Shown in pieces: positions 16,908 to 25,346 of a stretch of 64,000 bases of DNA. This DNA is from Fusobacterium varium. Its GTDB lineage: Bacteria; Fusobacteriota; Fusobacteriia; Fusobacteriales; Fusobacteriaceae. Location: the NCBI GenBank assembly GCA_002356455.1, contig AP017968.1, forward strand, positions 3,038,001 through 3,102,000. The letters are read 5' to 3'. Under the pieces are notes generated by a model. The model made no database searches and was not told the DNA's origin. It saw nothing but the letters and a program-made list of their open reading frames with translations. How positions within the stretch are numbered: the stretch's first letter is position 1; each line of letters starts with the position of its first letter. The position numbers and the translations under genes were made by a program.

Positions 16908-17846
16908 ATGGCATATAATTTCAAAAAAGAAATGGAAAAACCTGAAAGACTTACTGGAGGACACAGAATGTGTGCAGGGTGTGGAGCACCAGTAGCAGTA
17001 AGAGGAGTATTAAGAGCACTAAAAGAGGAAGATGAAGCTGTAATATGCAGTGCAACAAGCTGTCTTGAAGTATCAACTTTCCTATATCCATATACAGCAT
17101 GGAAAGATTCATTCATTCACTCAGCATTTGAAAATGCAGCAGCAACAATAAGCGGAGCGCAGACTGCATATAAAGTATTAAAGAAAAAAGGAAAAATAGA
17201 TGAGTCATATAAATTCATAGCTTTTGGAGGAGATGGAGGAACTTATGATATAGGATTCCAGTCACTGTCTGGAGCAATGGAAAGAGGACATGACATGGTT
17301 TATGTATGTTATGACAATGAAGCATATATGAATACAGGTATTCAAAGATCATCAGCAACACCTATAGGAGCAGATACAACAACAACACCTATAGGAAAAG
17401 AAAGCGCAGGAAAACCACAGGGAAGAAAGGATCTTACAGATGTAATATCAGCTCACAATGTGGCATATGTAGCACAGACAACATTTATAGGAAACTTCAA
17501 AGACCTTCATGAGAAAGCGGAAAAAGCAATCTACACAGAAGGAGCAGCATTCCTTAATATATTAGCACCATGCCCAAGAGGATGGAGATATGAGGGAGAA
17601 GATTTAATGGAAATGTGTAAACTGGCAGTAGAAACTTGTTACTGGCCATTATTTGAAGTAATAGATGGAGAATGGAAATTAAGCTACAGACCAAAAGTAA
17701 AATTACCAGTAGAAGAATTCCTAAAAAAACAAGGAAGATTTAAACACTTATTCAAACCGCAAAACAGACATATCATAGACAGAATACAAAAAGATGTGGA
17801 TTTGAAATGGGAAAGACTTCTTAAGAGATGTGGAGAAGAAATTTAA
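16908..17846 (+). CDS. porB: Pyruvate:ferredoxin oxidoreductase, beta (thiamine-diphosphate) subunit
   Basis: The protein has 312 residues. GGHRMCAGCGAPVAVRG contains two of the Cys residues that ligate the proximal 4Fe-4S cluster. FGGDGGTYDIGFQSL followed by YDNEAYMNTGIQ is the thiamine-diphosphate/Mg motif (GDG...N). It ends the por operon and is followed by a clear terminator. Codon choice is strongly A-ending (GCA, GTA, ACA, AGC), unlike porC at the other end of the same operon. Confidence 0.93.
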   Translation: MAYNFKKEMEKPERLTGGHRMCAGCGAPVAVRGVLRALKEEDEAVICSATSCLEVSTFLYPYTAWKDSFIHSAFENAAATISGAQTAYKVLKKKGKIDESYKFIAFGGDGGTYDIGFQSLSGAMERGHDMVYVCYDNEAYMNTGIQRSSATPIGADTTTTPIGKESAGKPQGRKDLTDVISAHNVAYVAQTTFIGNFKDLHEKAEKAIYTEGAAFLNILAPCPRGWRYEGEDLMEMCKLAVETCYWPLFEVIDGEWKLSYRPKVKLPVEEFLKKQGRFKHLFKPQNRHIIDRIQKDVDLKWERLLKRCGEEI

Positions 17847-17870
17847 TCACATATAAAATTTAATGTAAAA

Positions 17871-17899
17871 GTGGGACCTAGTGTCCCACTCATTTTTTG
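17871..17899 (+). terminator. Terminator of porCDAB
   Basis: GTGGGAC at 17871-17877 and GTCCCAC at 17883-17889 with a 5-base loop, followed by TCATTTTTT. Confidence 0.88.
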
Positions 17900-17932
17900 T
17901 ATCAAAAAATTATTAGAGGAGTCCCTTAATTT

Positions 17933-19432
17933 ATGAATATACGAGTTTTAAGTTCCAGTTACATAGGAGTAGAACCTTTTCTAGTAGAAACTGAAGTTGA
18001 TATTAGCAGTGGACTGCCTTTTTTTTCAATAGTAGGTTTGGGAGATACTGCCATATCAGAAAGTAAAGATAGAGTAAGAACTGCCTTAAAAAATAGTGAT
18101 TACAAAATGGAACCAAAAAAAATAATAGTGAATCTTTCTCCTGCAGGAATAAAAAAAGAAGGAGCTCAATTTGATCTCCCTATAGCTATTGGTATAATGG
18201 TTGCTATGGGATTTATAAAAGATAGAAATTCAGTTCTTGACAACTATCTTTTTCTTGGAGAACTTTCTTTAGATGGAAAAATTAGAGGAGTAAAAGGAAT
18301 AATAAATACAATGATTTTAGTAAAAGAAAAAGGATACAAAGGTGTAATTATTCCTGAAGATAATGTTCAAGAAGCTTCTCTTATTAAAGGGATAAATATC
18401 ATTTCTGTTTCAACTTTAAAAGAAGCAGCTGACTTTATTTCTAAAGGTGAAACAAAACCATTAAATATAAAACCATTTCTTGAAGAAAAAGATTACAGCA
18501 TTGATTTTTCAGAAGTAAAAGGACAAGCATTAGCAAAAAGAGGATTAGAAATTGCTGCTGCTGGTGGACATAACATCATACTAATAGGAAGTCCTGGTTC
18601 TGGAAAGTCTATGCTTGCCAAAAGAATGATAACTATTCTTCCCCCTATGAGTGAAGAAGAAATAATTGAATCTACAAAAATATATAGTGTTGCTGGTGAA
18701 CTTAACAGTAAAAAACCAATAATCAGTCAAAGACCTTTTCGTTCTCCTCACCATACAAGTTCACTTACTTCCATCATAGGTGGGGGTAAAAGAATAAAAC
18801 CTGGTGAAATAAGTTTAGCATCTAATGGAGTATTATTATTGGATGAACTTGCAGAATTTCCTAGAAGTGTTCTCGAGAGCTTAAGACAGCCATTAGAAGA
18901 TGGAATGGTTTCTATCACAAGAGCTCAATACAGAGTAGAATTTTTAAGTACATTTCAGCTCCTTGCTACAAGTAATCCATGCTTTTGTGGAAATTATTAT
19001 GAAGGAGCTTCATGTACATGTACTCAACATGAGGTTAATAAATATCTGAAAAAACTTTCTGGTCCCATTATGGATAGAATTGATATTCATATTGAAATGA
19101 GAAGATTATCAGAAGATGAATTAATGAATTCATCTGAATCTGAAAATTCGGATACTATAAAAAATCGAATAATAAAAGCTAGAGAAATACAAAGAAAAAG
19201 ATATAATAATGATCTTTTAAATGGCAATTTAGGCCAAAAAGAAATAAAAAAATATTGTAAAATAGCTGACGAAGATAAAGAATATTTTAAAAATGCTATG
19301 AAAATAATGGAAATCTCTGCCAGGGGTTATGATAAAATTTTAAAAGTTGCAAGAACTATTGCAGATTTGGATGAGTGTAAGGAAATAAAAAAACATCATT
19401 TAATGGAAGCTGTTTCTTTCAGAAAAAAATAA
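17933..19432 (+). CDS. comM: ComM/YifB-family Mg-chelatase-like AAA+ ATPase
   Basis: The protein has 499 residues. The N-terminal domain (GLPFFSIVGLGDTAISESKDR and NLSPAGIKKEGAQFDLPIA) is the ChlI-like region characteristic of YifB/ComM. Walker A GSPGSGKS lies near residue 219, and GVLLLDELAEF is the Walker B region. A Cys-rich insert (NPCFCGNYYE...CTCT) follows, then the C-terminal lid. ComM is a hexameric helicase that promotes branch migration during natural transformation in Gram-negative bacteria. The SD-to-ATG spacing (gaggag, about 11 bases) is long. It is monocistronic with its own terminator. Confidence 0.92.
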   Translation: MNIRVLSSSYIGVEPFLVETEVDISSGLPFFSIVGLGDTAISESKDRVRTALKNSDYKMEPKKIIVNLSPAGIKKEGAQFDLPIAIGIMVAMGFIKDRNSVLDNYLFLGELSLDGKIRGVKGIINTMILVKEKGYKGVIIPEDNVQEASLIKGINIISVSTLKEAADFISKGETKPLNIKPFLEEKDYSIDFSEVKGQALAKRGLEIAAAGGHNIILIGSPGSGKSMLAKRMITILPPMSEEEIIESTKIYSVAGELNSKKPIISQRPFRSPHHTSSLTSIIGGGKRIKPGEISLASNGVLLLDELAEFPRSVLESLRQPLEDGMVSITRAQYRVEFLSTFQLLATSNPCFCGNYYEGASCTCTQHEVNKYLKKLSGPIMDRIDIHIEMRRLSEDELMNSSESENSDTIKNRIIKAREIQRKRYNNDLLNGNLGQKEIKKYCKIADEDKEYFKNAMKIMEISARGYDKILKVARTIADLDECKEIKKHHLMEAVSFRKK

Positions 19433-19445
19433 ATTTAAATTTTAT

Positions 19446-19486
19446 AAATCGTAAATAATTTTAAATAATTATTTACGATTTTTTTT
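19446..19486 (+). terminator. Terminator of comM
   Basis: AAATCGTAAATAATT pairs with AATTATTTACGATTT around a short loop, followed by T residues. The stretch from 19487 to the promoter at 19649 is AT-rich with nothing else I can support. Confidence 0.82.
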
Positions 19487-19648
19487 ATTTATCATTTTAC
19501 TATATTATAGTATTTTCAATTATAAAAATACTATAAATATATGCTTGATTACTTTGAAGAAAAAAAACTTATATTTTATTATTTTATTTTTATAAAACGA
19601 ATTTTAGACTATTATTACATTAATAAAATAATTTGTTCTAAAATTTTA

Positions 19649-19678
19649 TTGACTTTTTGAAATTTTTATGATTATAAT
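19649..19678 (+). promoter_or_regulatory. Promoter of the CitMHS/CoA-transferase/lyase cluster
   Basis: TTGACT at 19649-19654, an 18-base spacer and a perfect TATAAT at 19673-19678. Transcription would start near 19685, just before the palindrome at 19691. Confidence 0.75.
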
Positions 19679-19690
19679 CTGATTATAAAA

Positions 19691-19702
19691 CTTGTCGACA
19701 AG
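19691..19702 (+). promoter_or_regulatory. GntR/FCD-type operator palindrome
   Basis: CTTGTCGACAAG is a perfect 12-base palindrome containing TTGTCGACAA, close to the TTGTNNACAA half-site pattern bound by FadR/LldR/VanR-type GntR regulators. It sits immediately after the predicted transcription start, a repressing position. A GntR/FCD regulator is encoded at the end of the same cluster (26867). Confidence 0.7.
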
Positions 19703-19739
19703 AAATGAAGGGGAATAAATTTATGAGGAGGAATATCAT

Positions 19740-21110
19740 ATGGTTGTTTTTGTAGCATTGTTGCTTATATGTTCAATGATGTATCTGTTATTAAAAAATA
19801 AAGTATCACCTATTGTTGCCTTTGTGTGTTTACCTATCATTTCTGCTGTAATTTTAATTTTAACTGGAACTTTTACTAGTTCAGCTGGAGAAGTAATTCC
19901 ATTGAGTACTCAATTTAACACCATGGTTGATTGGTGTTCCAGTGGTGTAAAAACTACAATGAGTAATGCTACACTTTTTATATTTTCTATTATTTATTTT
20001 GGTGTAATGAGCGATGCTGGTATGTTTGACCCTATTGTTAAAGGACTTGTTAAAATTGCTGGAAAAAGTCCTGTAATGATATACCTCACAACTGCATTAA
20101 TTGCTCTTGTTTCTCAATTGGATGGAGCTACTGCTACTACTTATCTGATTACTATACCTGCAATGCTTCCGATATTTAAAAAATTGAAGCTTAATGTTTT
20201 AGGAATGCTTACTGTTATTGGAATTGTTACTGGATCTTGGAATATGGTACCTTGGGGCGGAACTATAATACGTACAGCTACAACAATTACTAATCTTGGA
20301 ATCCCTGTTACTCCTCAAGAACTCTGGAAAATGATTCTACCAATAGAAGTTCTAGGTATGTTTCTTGGAATAGGATTAGGAGTATTCTTTGGTATCCAAG
20401 ATAAAAAAAGATTAATAAAAAAATATGGTTCTGATTATTTTGATAAAGCAATAACTGAAGAACCAGTTATTTCACAAGAAGTTAATGATTTAAAACGCCC
20501 TAAACTTTTACCTTTAAATCTTCTTTTAACTGCTGCAATCATTATTGTTATGATAGTAAATTCAAAAATTCCTAGCTATTTGGTATTTTTAATTGCTACT
20601 GCAATAGCTTTAGTTATAAATTACAGAGGTTTAAAAATTCAAAATGAAAGAGTACAGGCTCATGCTCCAACTGCTGTAGGAACTGCTGCAACATTTCTAG
20701 CAGCTGGTATTTTTCTAGGTATTTTCAAAGAAACTGGAATGACAATTGCTCTTGCTAATGTTGTACTTGACAATCTGCCTAATGTTTTTCTTCCTCAAAT
20801 AGGACGTGTATTTGGAGCATTAGGCTCTGCAATCGGTATAATACTCAGTCCAGATCTATATTACTATTCACTGTTACCAGTAGTTGGAGAAGTAGTTAAA
20901 GCTTTAGGAGGAAGCCCTATAAAAGTTGGTCTTTCTATGCTTATTGGAGAAAATATAGGAGTAATTGTTTCCCCTTGTATACCAACTACATTCCTAGCAA
21001 TTGGTCTTGCAGGAGTAGAACTTAAGGATCATATAAAATTTTCTCTAAAATATTTTATTGCTGTATCAACGATTATGGTTATTGCAGCAATGATGATTGG
21101 AGTAGCATAG
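19740..21110 (+). CDS. CitMHS-family carboxylate transporter
   Basis: This is a 456-residue polytopic inner-membrane protein. The start LLLICSMMYLLLKNKVSP and the central VSQLDGATATTYLITIPAML and GSWNMVPWGGTIIRTATTI stretches match CitMHS (metal-citrate:proton symporter) proteins; SPDLYYYSLLPVV and LIGENIGVIVSPCIP continue the fold. Family members take up citrate-like tri/dicarboxylates, often with Mg. As first gene of an operon with a CoA-transferase and an HMG-CoA-lyase-family enzyme, it probably imports the branched hydroxy-diacid degraded there. SD gaggagg precedes the ATG. A GntR-type operator overlaps the start of its transcript. Confidence 0.85.
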   Translation: MVVFVALLLICSMMYLLLKNKVSPIVAFVCLPIISAVILILTGTFTSSAGEVIPLSTQFNTMVDWCSSGVKTTMSNATLFIFSIIYFGVMSDAGMFDPIVKGLVKIAGKSPVMIYLTTALIALVSQLDGATATTYLITIPAMLPIFKKLKLNVLGMLTVIGIVTGSWNMVPWGGTIIRTATTITNLGIPVTPQELWKMILPIEVLGMFLGIGLGVFFGIQDKKRLIKKYGSDYFDKAITEEPVISQEVNDLKRPKLLPLNLLLTAAIIIVMIVNSKIPSYLVFLIATAIALVINYRGLKIQNERVQAHAPTAVGTAATFLAAGIFLGIFKETGMTIALANVVLDNLPNVFLPQIGRVFGALGSAIGIILSPDLYYYSLLPVVGEVVKALGGSPIKVGLSMLIGENIGVIVSPCIPTTFLAIGLAGVELKDHIKFSLKYFIAVSTIMVIAAMMIGVA

Positions 21111-21133
21111 TTAAATTTTAGGAGGCATAACAA

Positions 21134-22330
21134 ATGGAAAAAGGAGCACTTAGCAATATTAGAGTTTTAGATCTTACTCGTGTTTTGGCAGGTCCATACT
21201 GTACAGCTATGTTAGCTGATATGGGAGCTGAAGTCATTAAAATAGAAATTCCTGGAAAAGGAGACGATACAAGAGGTATGGGGCCTTTCAAGAATGGAGA
21301 AAGCATGTACTATGCAAATATAAATAGAAATAAATATGGTGTAACTCTCAACCTGAAGTCTGAAGAGGGGAAGGAAATATTTAAAGAATTAGTAAAAAAA
21401 GCTGATGTTGTAGTAGAAAACTATCGTCCTGGTGTAATGGATAAATTAGGACTAGGTTATGAAATTTTGAAAGAAATCAATCCACAGATTATATACGCTG
21501 CTGTTTCTGGATTTGGATTTTATGGTTCTTATCATGAAAGACCTGGTTATGATATTATTGCTCAGGCTATGGGTGGATTAATGAGTATTACAGGTCCTGA
21601 AAATGGCAGTCCTACAAGAGCTGGAAATGCTATGGGTGATGTTCTTGGTGGAATGAATTTAACAATTGGAATATTAGCTGCCTTAAATGCAAGGCAAATA
21701 ATAAAAAAAGGACAAAGAGTTGATGTCTCTCTTGTAGATTCTGTTGTTTCAGCTTTAGAAACTGGAACTCAAAGATATTTTGTAAACAATGAAATACCTA
21801 AGCTACTAGGTAATAGATATGCTGCTGTTTCTCCATATGATTCTTTTAAATCAAAAGATGGAATGTTTGTTATTGGATGTGGAAATCAAAAATTATTTAC
21901 CCTCCTTTGCAATAAAGTCCTTAAAAGACCTGATTTACTTGAAAATCCATTATTTCTTACTAATCATTTAAGATGTGAAAATCATGCTCCTTTAAAGATT
22001 GAAATAGAAAAATGGTCTGTAAATATTTCTTCAAAACAGGCAGTTGAAATGATTCTTGCTGCAGGAGTACCTGCTGCACCTATATTAAATTTAAAAGAAA
22101 TTTCTGAAGATAAGCATATAGCTGAAGAAAGAGAAATGTTTGTTACCATTGAACACCCAATAATTGGAACTATGAGAGTAAATGGAAATCCAATAAAACT
22201 TATGGACACTATGCCTAAAATAAAAAATTGTGCTCCTTTGCTTGGACAGCATACAGAAGAAATTTATAAAAAAATATTAAATTTCTCTGAAGAAAAAGTA
22301 AAAGAATATAAATCAAAGGGAGTTATTTAG
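21134..22330 (+). CDS. Class III CoA-transferase (CaiB/BaiF family)
   Basis: The protein has 398 residues. LSNIRVLDLTRVLAGPYCTA at the start and IKIEIPGKGDDTRGMGPF are signature stretches, and VVENYRPGVMDKLGLGYE contains the region just before the catalytic Asp, expected in the MGDVLGGMN segment. Such enzymes move CoA between carboxylates, for example succinyl-CoA to citramalate or mesaconate, or acetyl-CoA to another acid. It lies between a citrate-type transporter and an HMG-CoA-lyase-family enzyme, so it likely activates the imported diacid as its CoA thioester. SD aggagg precedes the ATG. Confidence 0.9.
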   Translation: MEKGALSNIRVLDLTRVLAGPYCTAMLADMGAEVIKIEIPGKGDDTRGMGPFKNGESMYYANINRNKYGVTLNLKSEEGKEIFKELVKKADVVVENYRPGVMDKLGLGYEILKEINPQIIYAAVSGFGFYGSYHERPGYDIIAQAMGGLMSITGPENGSPTRAGNAMGDVLGGMNLTIGILAALNARQIIKKGQRVDVSLVDSVVSALETGTQRYFVNNEIPKLLGNRYAAVSPYDSFKSKDGMFVIGCGNQKLFTLLCNKVLKRPDLLENPLFLTNHLRCENHAPLKIEIEKWSVNISSKQAVEMILAAGVPAAPILNLKEISEDKHIAEEREMFVTIEHPIIGTMRVNGNPIKLMDTMPKIKNCAPLLGQHTEEIYKKILNFSEEKVKEYKSKGVI

Positions 22331-22355
22331 ATTATTTAAACAGGAGGAACCTTAA

Positions 22356-23267
22356 ATGAATTTACCTAAAAAAGTTCAAATAGTTGAAGTGGGACCTCGA
22401 GATGGTTTCCAAAATATAAAAACTTTTATTGAAACTAAACATAAATTAGAAATAATAGACTCATTAGAAAAAGCTGGATGTGACAAAATAGAAATTACTT
22501 CATTTGTAAATCCCAAATGGATTCCTCAAATGATAGATTCCAAAGAAGTATGTGAAACTTGTGTTAAAAAAAAGGACCAAAAATATGAAATTATTGTTCT
22601 TTGTCCAAATAAAAAAGGAATTGAAAATGCTGTTTCTTCTGGAGCTAAAGTAATTTCAGTGGTGATCTCTGTTAGTGAAGCTCACAATAAAGCAAATGTT
22701 AATCGCAGTGTTGCAGAAAGTTTTAATGAACTGGAAGAAATGGTATATAAGTATCCCTATATAAAATTTCGTTTAGACCTTGCTACTGTTTTTGGCTGTC
22801 CTTTTGGTGAAGAAATAAAACCTGAAAGAGTTTCTGAGCTTATAGAAAGAGCAAAAAAATTAGGTATTAATGAAATTATGCTTGCTGACACTGTCGGTTT
22901 AGGAAATCCTGCATTAGTTGAAAACATATTAAAGCAAGTAAAAAAACAAGTAGGAACAGATGGTATTATTCTTCATATTCATGATACTCGTGGAATGGGA
23001 TTAGCAAATATGCTTATTGCTTTACAGCTTGGATTTTCTATTTTTGAAACTTCCATTGGAGGATTAGGAGGATGTCCTTTTGCTCCTGGAGCAGCAGGAA
23101 ATGTTGCAACAGAAGATTTTGTCAATATGTTAAATGGAATGGGAATCGCTCATAATATACATCTTGAAAAATTATATAATTCTTTAGATTTAATAAACCA
23201 ATATGTTAATGTAAAAATAAATAATAGTCACATGTATTCTGTTTATAAATCTAAATGCTCATTATAA
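22356..23267 (+). CDS. HMG-CoA lyase family enzyme (3-hydroxy-3-methylglutaryl-CoA or citramalyl-CoA lyase)
   Basis: The protein has 303 residues, the normal length for bacterial HMG-CoA lyase. VEVGPRDGFQNIK near the N-terminus carries the metal/substrate Arg-Asp motif, ITSFVNPKWIPQM follows, HIHDTRGMG supplies metal-binding His residues, and GLGGCPFAPGAAGNVATED is the family signature with the catalytic Cys. HMG-CoA lyase yields acetyl-CoA and acetoacetate. A Chloroflexus citramalyl-CoA lyase of the same family yields acetyl-CoA and pyruvate. The downstream 2-oxoacid oxidoreductase makes the pyruvate-forming reaction attractive. Sequence alone does not decide between them. Confidence 0.85.
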   Translation: MNLPKKVQIVEVGPRDGFQNIKTFIETKHKLEIIDSLEKAGCDKIEITSFVNPKWIPQMIDSKEVCETCVKKKDQKYEIIVLCPNKKGIENAVSSGAKVISVVISVSEAHNKANVNRSVAESFNELEEMVYKYPYIKFRLDLATVFGCPFGEEIKPERVSELIERAKKLGINEIMLADTVGLGNPALVENILKQVKKQVGTDGIILHIHDTRGMGLANMLIALQLGFSIFETSIGGLGGCPFAPGAAGNVATEDFVNMLNGMGIAHNIHLEKLYNSLDLINQYVNVKINNSHMYSVYKSKCSL

Positions 23268-23294
23268 ATAATGCTAATGGAAGGAGAATATTAT

Positions 23295-23966
23295 ATGAAA
23301 GAAAATTATAAAGTTATAATATTAACTGGGGTTACTGGAAGTGGAAAAACTGAATTTTCTATTCAATATTCTCTTTTCTTGGCAAAGCAAGGAATAAAAG
23401 TAAATCTTGTTGACTTAGATGTAATAAATGTTTATTATCGTTCTCGAGAAAGTAAAAATCTATTAGAAAAACAAGGAATAAAAATCTGGGGGTCTTCTAA
23501 TTTTAATTATAATGGCAGTGATCTTCCAGCAATAAGTTATGGTTTTGAATCTCTTTTAAATAAAAAAGAAAATGTTATTATAGACCTTGCTGGAAATACT
23601 AATGGTTTAAAACTTTTAACAGCACTAAAAAATAAAAATTTTAAATATGATATGTGGATGATATGCAATATTTATAGAGAAGAAACTGATAGTGAAGAAA
23701 AAATTCTTTCTTTGATTAAAGAATATGAAAAATTTTCTAATTTTAAAATAACAGGTATAATTAACAATTCAAACTTTTTAGAATTTTCTACAGAAGAAGA
23801 TCTGCTTTTAGGAGAAAAAATTCTTTTGAATGTAAGTAAAAAATTAAATATTCCACTTATCTGTACTGTTCTTTTAGAAAAAAATAGAGAAATTCAAAGT
23901 AAATTAAGAAACAAAAATATTTTCTTTATAAATAAACTATTTAATAGAAAAACTTGGATGGAATAA
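23295..23966 (+). CDS. P-loop NTPase of unknown role
   Basis: The protein has 223 residues. Walker A GVTGSGKTEFS is near residues 12-22; VNLVDLDVINVYYRSRES resembles the second motif of MinD/ParA/CobQ-type ATPases; NVIIDLAGNTNG is the Walker B region. The start is the ATG after aaggag, eight codons inside the longest frame. It sits between the lyase and the ferredoxin-oxidoreductase genes. It could be a metallochaperone or assembly factor for the iron-sulfur or thiamine enzyme next to it, or a regulator of pathway flux; both are guesses from context. Confidence 0.7.
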   Translation: MKENYKVIILTGVTGSGKTEFSIQYSLFLAKQGIKVNLVDLDVINVYYRSRESKNLLEKQGIKIWGSSNFNYNGSDLPAISYGFESLLNKKENVIIDLAGNTNGLKLLTALKNKNFKYDMWMICNIYREETDSEEKILSLIKEYEKFSNFKITGIINNSNFLEFSTEEDLLLGEKILLNVSKKLNIPLICTVLLEKNREIQSKLRNKNIFFINKLFNRKTWME

Positions 23967-24006
23967 AAAGTTTTATAGGTTGTCTTTATCAATCTAAATC
24001 TTATAT

Positions 24007-24044
24007 AAGGAGGTTATGATATATAAATATCATAAAAAACTATG
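24007..24044 (+). promoter_or_regulatory. Shine-Dalgarno separated from its start codon by a perfect hairpin
   Basis: AAGGAGG at 24007-24013 is followed directly by TTATGATAT (24014-24022), a 4-base loop and ATATCATAA (24027-24035), then 6 bases and the ferredoxin ATG at 24042. In linear distance the SD is too far from the ATG; with the stem folded the spacing is an ideal 6 bases. A 9-codon frame (ATG 24016, TGA overlapping the ferredoxin ATG) also lies here, but its ATG is only 2 bases from the SD. Confidence 0.6.
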
Positions 24045-24257
24045 ACTAAAATTAAATTAAACTTTAAAACAGATATTTGTAAGGGCTGTGGCCTGTGTAT
24101 TGAAGTCTGTCCTCTAAAAGTATTAAAACTTAATGAAAATGCAGTTAATTCAAAAGGTTATCATCCTGTATATGAATTTTTAGAAAATAAATGTATCGCT
24201 TGTAAAAGTTGTGCTTTAATGTGTCCAGACTCTGTTATAATGATTGAAAAATTATAA
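24042..24257 (+). CDS. 2-oxoacid:ferredoxin oxidoreductase, ferredoxin (delta) subunit
   Basis: The protein has 71 residues. There are two 4Fe-4S motifs: CKGCGLCIEVCP near residues 13-24 and CIACKSCALMCP near 50-61. It is the small electron-transfer subunit of KOR/VOR-type enzymes and is first in the order delta-alpha-beta-gamma. Translation start depends on the structured spacer described at 24007-24044. The next gene starts 26 bases downstream. Confidence 0.9.
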   Translation: MTKIKLNFKTDICKGCGLCIEVCPLKVLKLNENAVNSKGYHPVYEFLENKCIACKSCALMCPDSVIMIEKL

Positions 24258-24283
24258 AATTCTTACAAAAAGGAAGGTATAAA

Positions 24284-25345
24284 ATGAAAAAAAAATTGAT
24301 GAAAGGATCTGAAGTTTTAGGAGCTTCTGCTATCAAAGCTGGATGTCTGCATTTTTTTGGTTATCCAATCACTCCTCAAAATGAAATTCCTGAATATATG
24401 TCTAAAGAACTTCCTAAAATAGGAGGAATATTTGTTCAGGCAGAATCAGAAGTTGCTGCTATTAACATGGTCTATGGCTCTGCTTCTACAGGAGTAAGAT
24501 GTATGACTTCTTCTTCTTCACCTGGGATAGCTCTAAAGCAGGAAGGAATTGCCTATTGCTGTGGTGCTGAACTTCCATGTGTCATTGGAAGTGTAAGTCG
24601 TGGAGGACCAGGTTTAGGAAGTATTCAACCAGCCCAATCAGATTATTTTCAAGCTACAAGAGGTGGAGGAAATGGGGATTATCGCGTTATTGTATATGCT
24701 CCCTATAATTTGCAGGAGCTCTCTGATTTAACTCAAAAAGCTTTCTATTTAGCTGATAAATACAGAAATCCTGTAATGATATTGATAGATGGAACTATTG
24801 CTCAAATGATGGAAGGAGTAGAAATCAAGGATATTCCATTCCCAGTTATTGATAAATCTAATTGGGCTGTAACTGGAAAAAAAGGAAGAAAAGAACGTCA
24901 TATTATTACCTCTATCTACTTAGATACTGACACTTGTGAAAATCACAACCATAAACTATTTCAAAAATATGCTGAAATTGAAAAAAATGAAGTTGAAGCT
25001 GAACTATACTTGGTAGATGACGCAGAAATTATTATTGCTTCTTATGGAACATCTGCTCGTATCGTTAAAAATGCTATTAATGATTTAAGAAAAAAGGGAA
25101 TAAAAGCTGGTATGATACGCCCTATTACACTTTGGCCCTTTCCATATAATGCATTCAAAAATATTCCTGAATGCTGTAAAGCGGTTATGTCAGTTGAACT
25201 TAGCATGGGACAAATGATACAAGATGTAAAACTTGGAGTTAATGGAAAATATCAAGTAGGTTTTTATGGAAGATGTGGCGGAAACCTTTTTGATAGCAAA
25301 GAAGTGATTACTGCTATAGAAAAATATTATAAAGAGGTGAAATGA
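24284..25345 (+). CDS. 2-oxoacid:ferredoxin oxidoreductase, alpha subunit (VorB/KorA-like)
   Basis: The protein has 353 residues. LMKGSEVLGASAIKAGCLHF and YPITPQNEIPEYMSKELP open the pyrimidine domain, followed by VQAESEVAAINMVYG and GGPGLGSIQPAQSDYFQATRGGG, which are typical of the VorB/KorA branch and unlike porA in the first cluster. The expected substrates of this branch are 2-oxoisovalerate-like or 2-oxoglutarate acids; family assignment does not exclude pyruvate. It pairs with the beta gene one base downstream. SD aaggaagg precedes the ATG. Confidence 0.88.
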   Translation: MKKKLMKGSEVLGASAIKAGCLHFFGYPITPQNEIPEYMSKELPKIGGIFVQAESEVAAINMVYGSASTGVRCMTSSSSPGIALKQEGIAYCCGAELPCVIGSVSRGGPGLGSIQPAQSDYFQATRGGGNGDYRVIVYAPYNLQELSDLTQKAFYLADKYRNPVMILIDGTIAQMMEGVEIKDIPFPVIDKSNWAVTGKKGRKERHIITSIYLDTDTCENHNHKLFQKYAEIEKNEVEAELYLVDDAEIIIASYGTSARIVKNAINDLRKKGIKAGMIRPITLWPFPYNAFKNIPECCKAVMSVELSMGQMIQDVKLGVNGKYQVGFYGRCGGNLFDSKEVITAIEKYYKEVK

Positions 25346-25346
25346 C

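Noticed and set aside
24016-24045. A 9-codon leader gene before the ferredoxin subunit
   Set aside because: Its ATG is only two bases after the SD, too close for efficient initiation, and it lies inside a perfect hairpin. I keep it as an alternative model, not as a gene.
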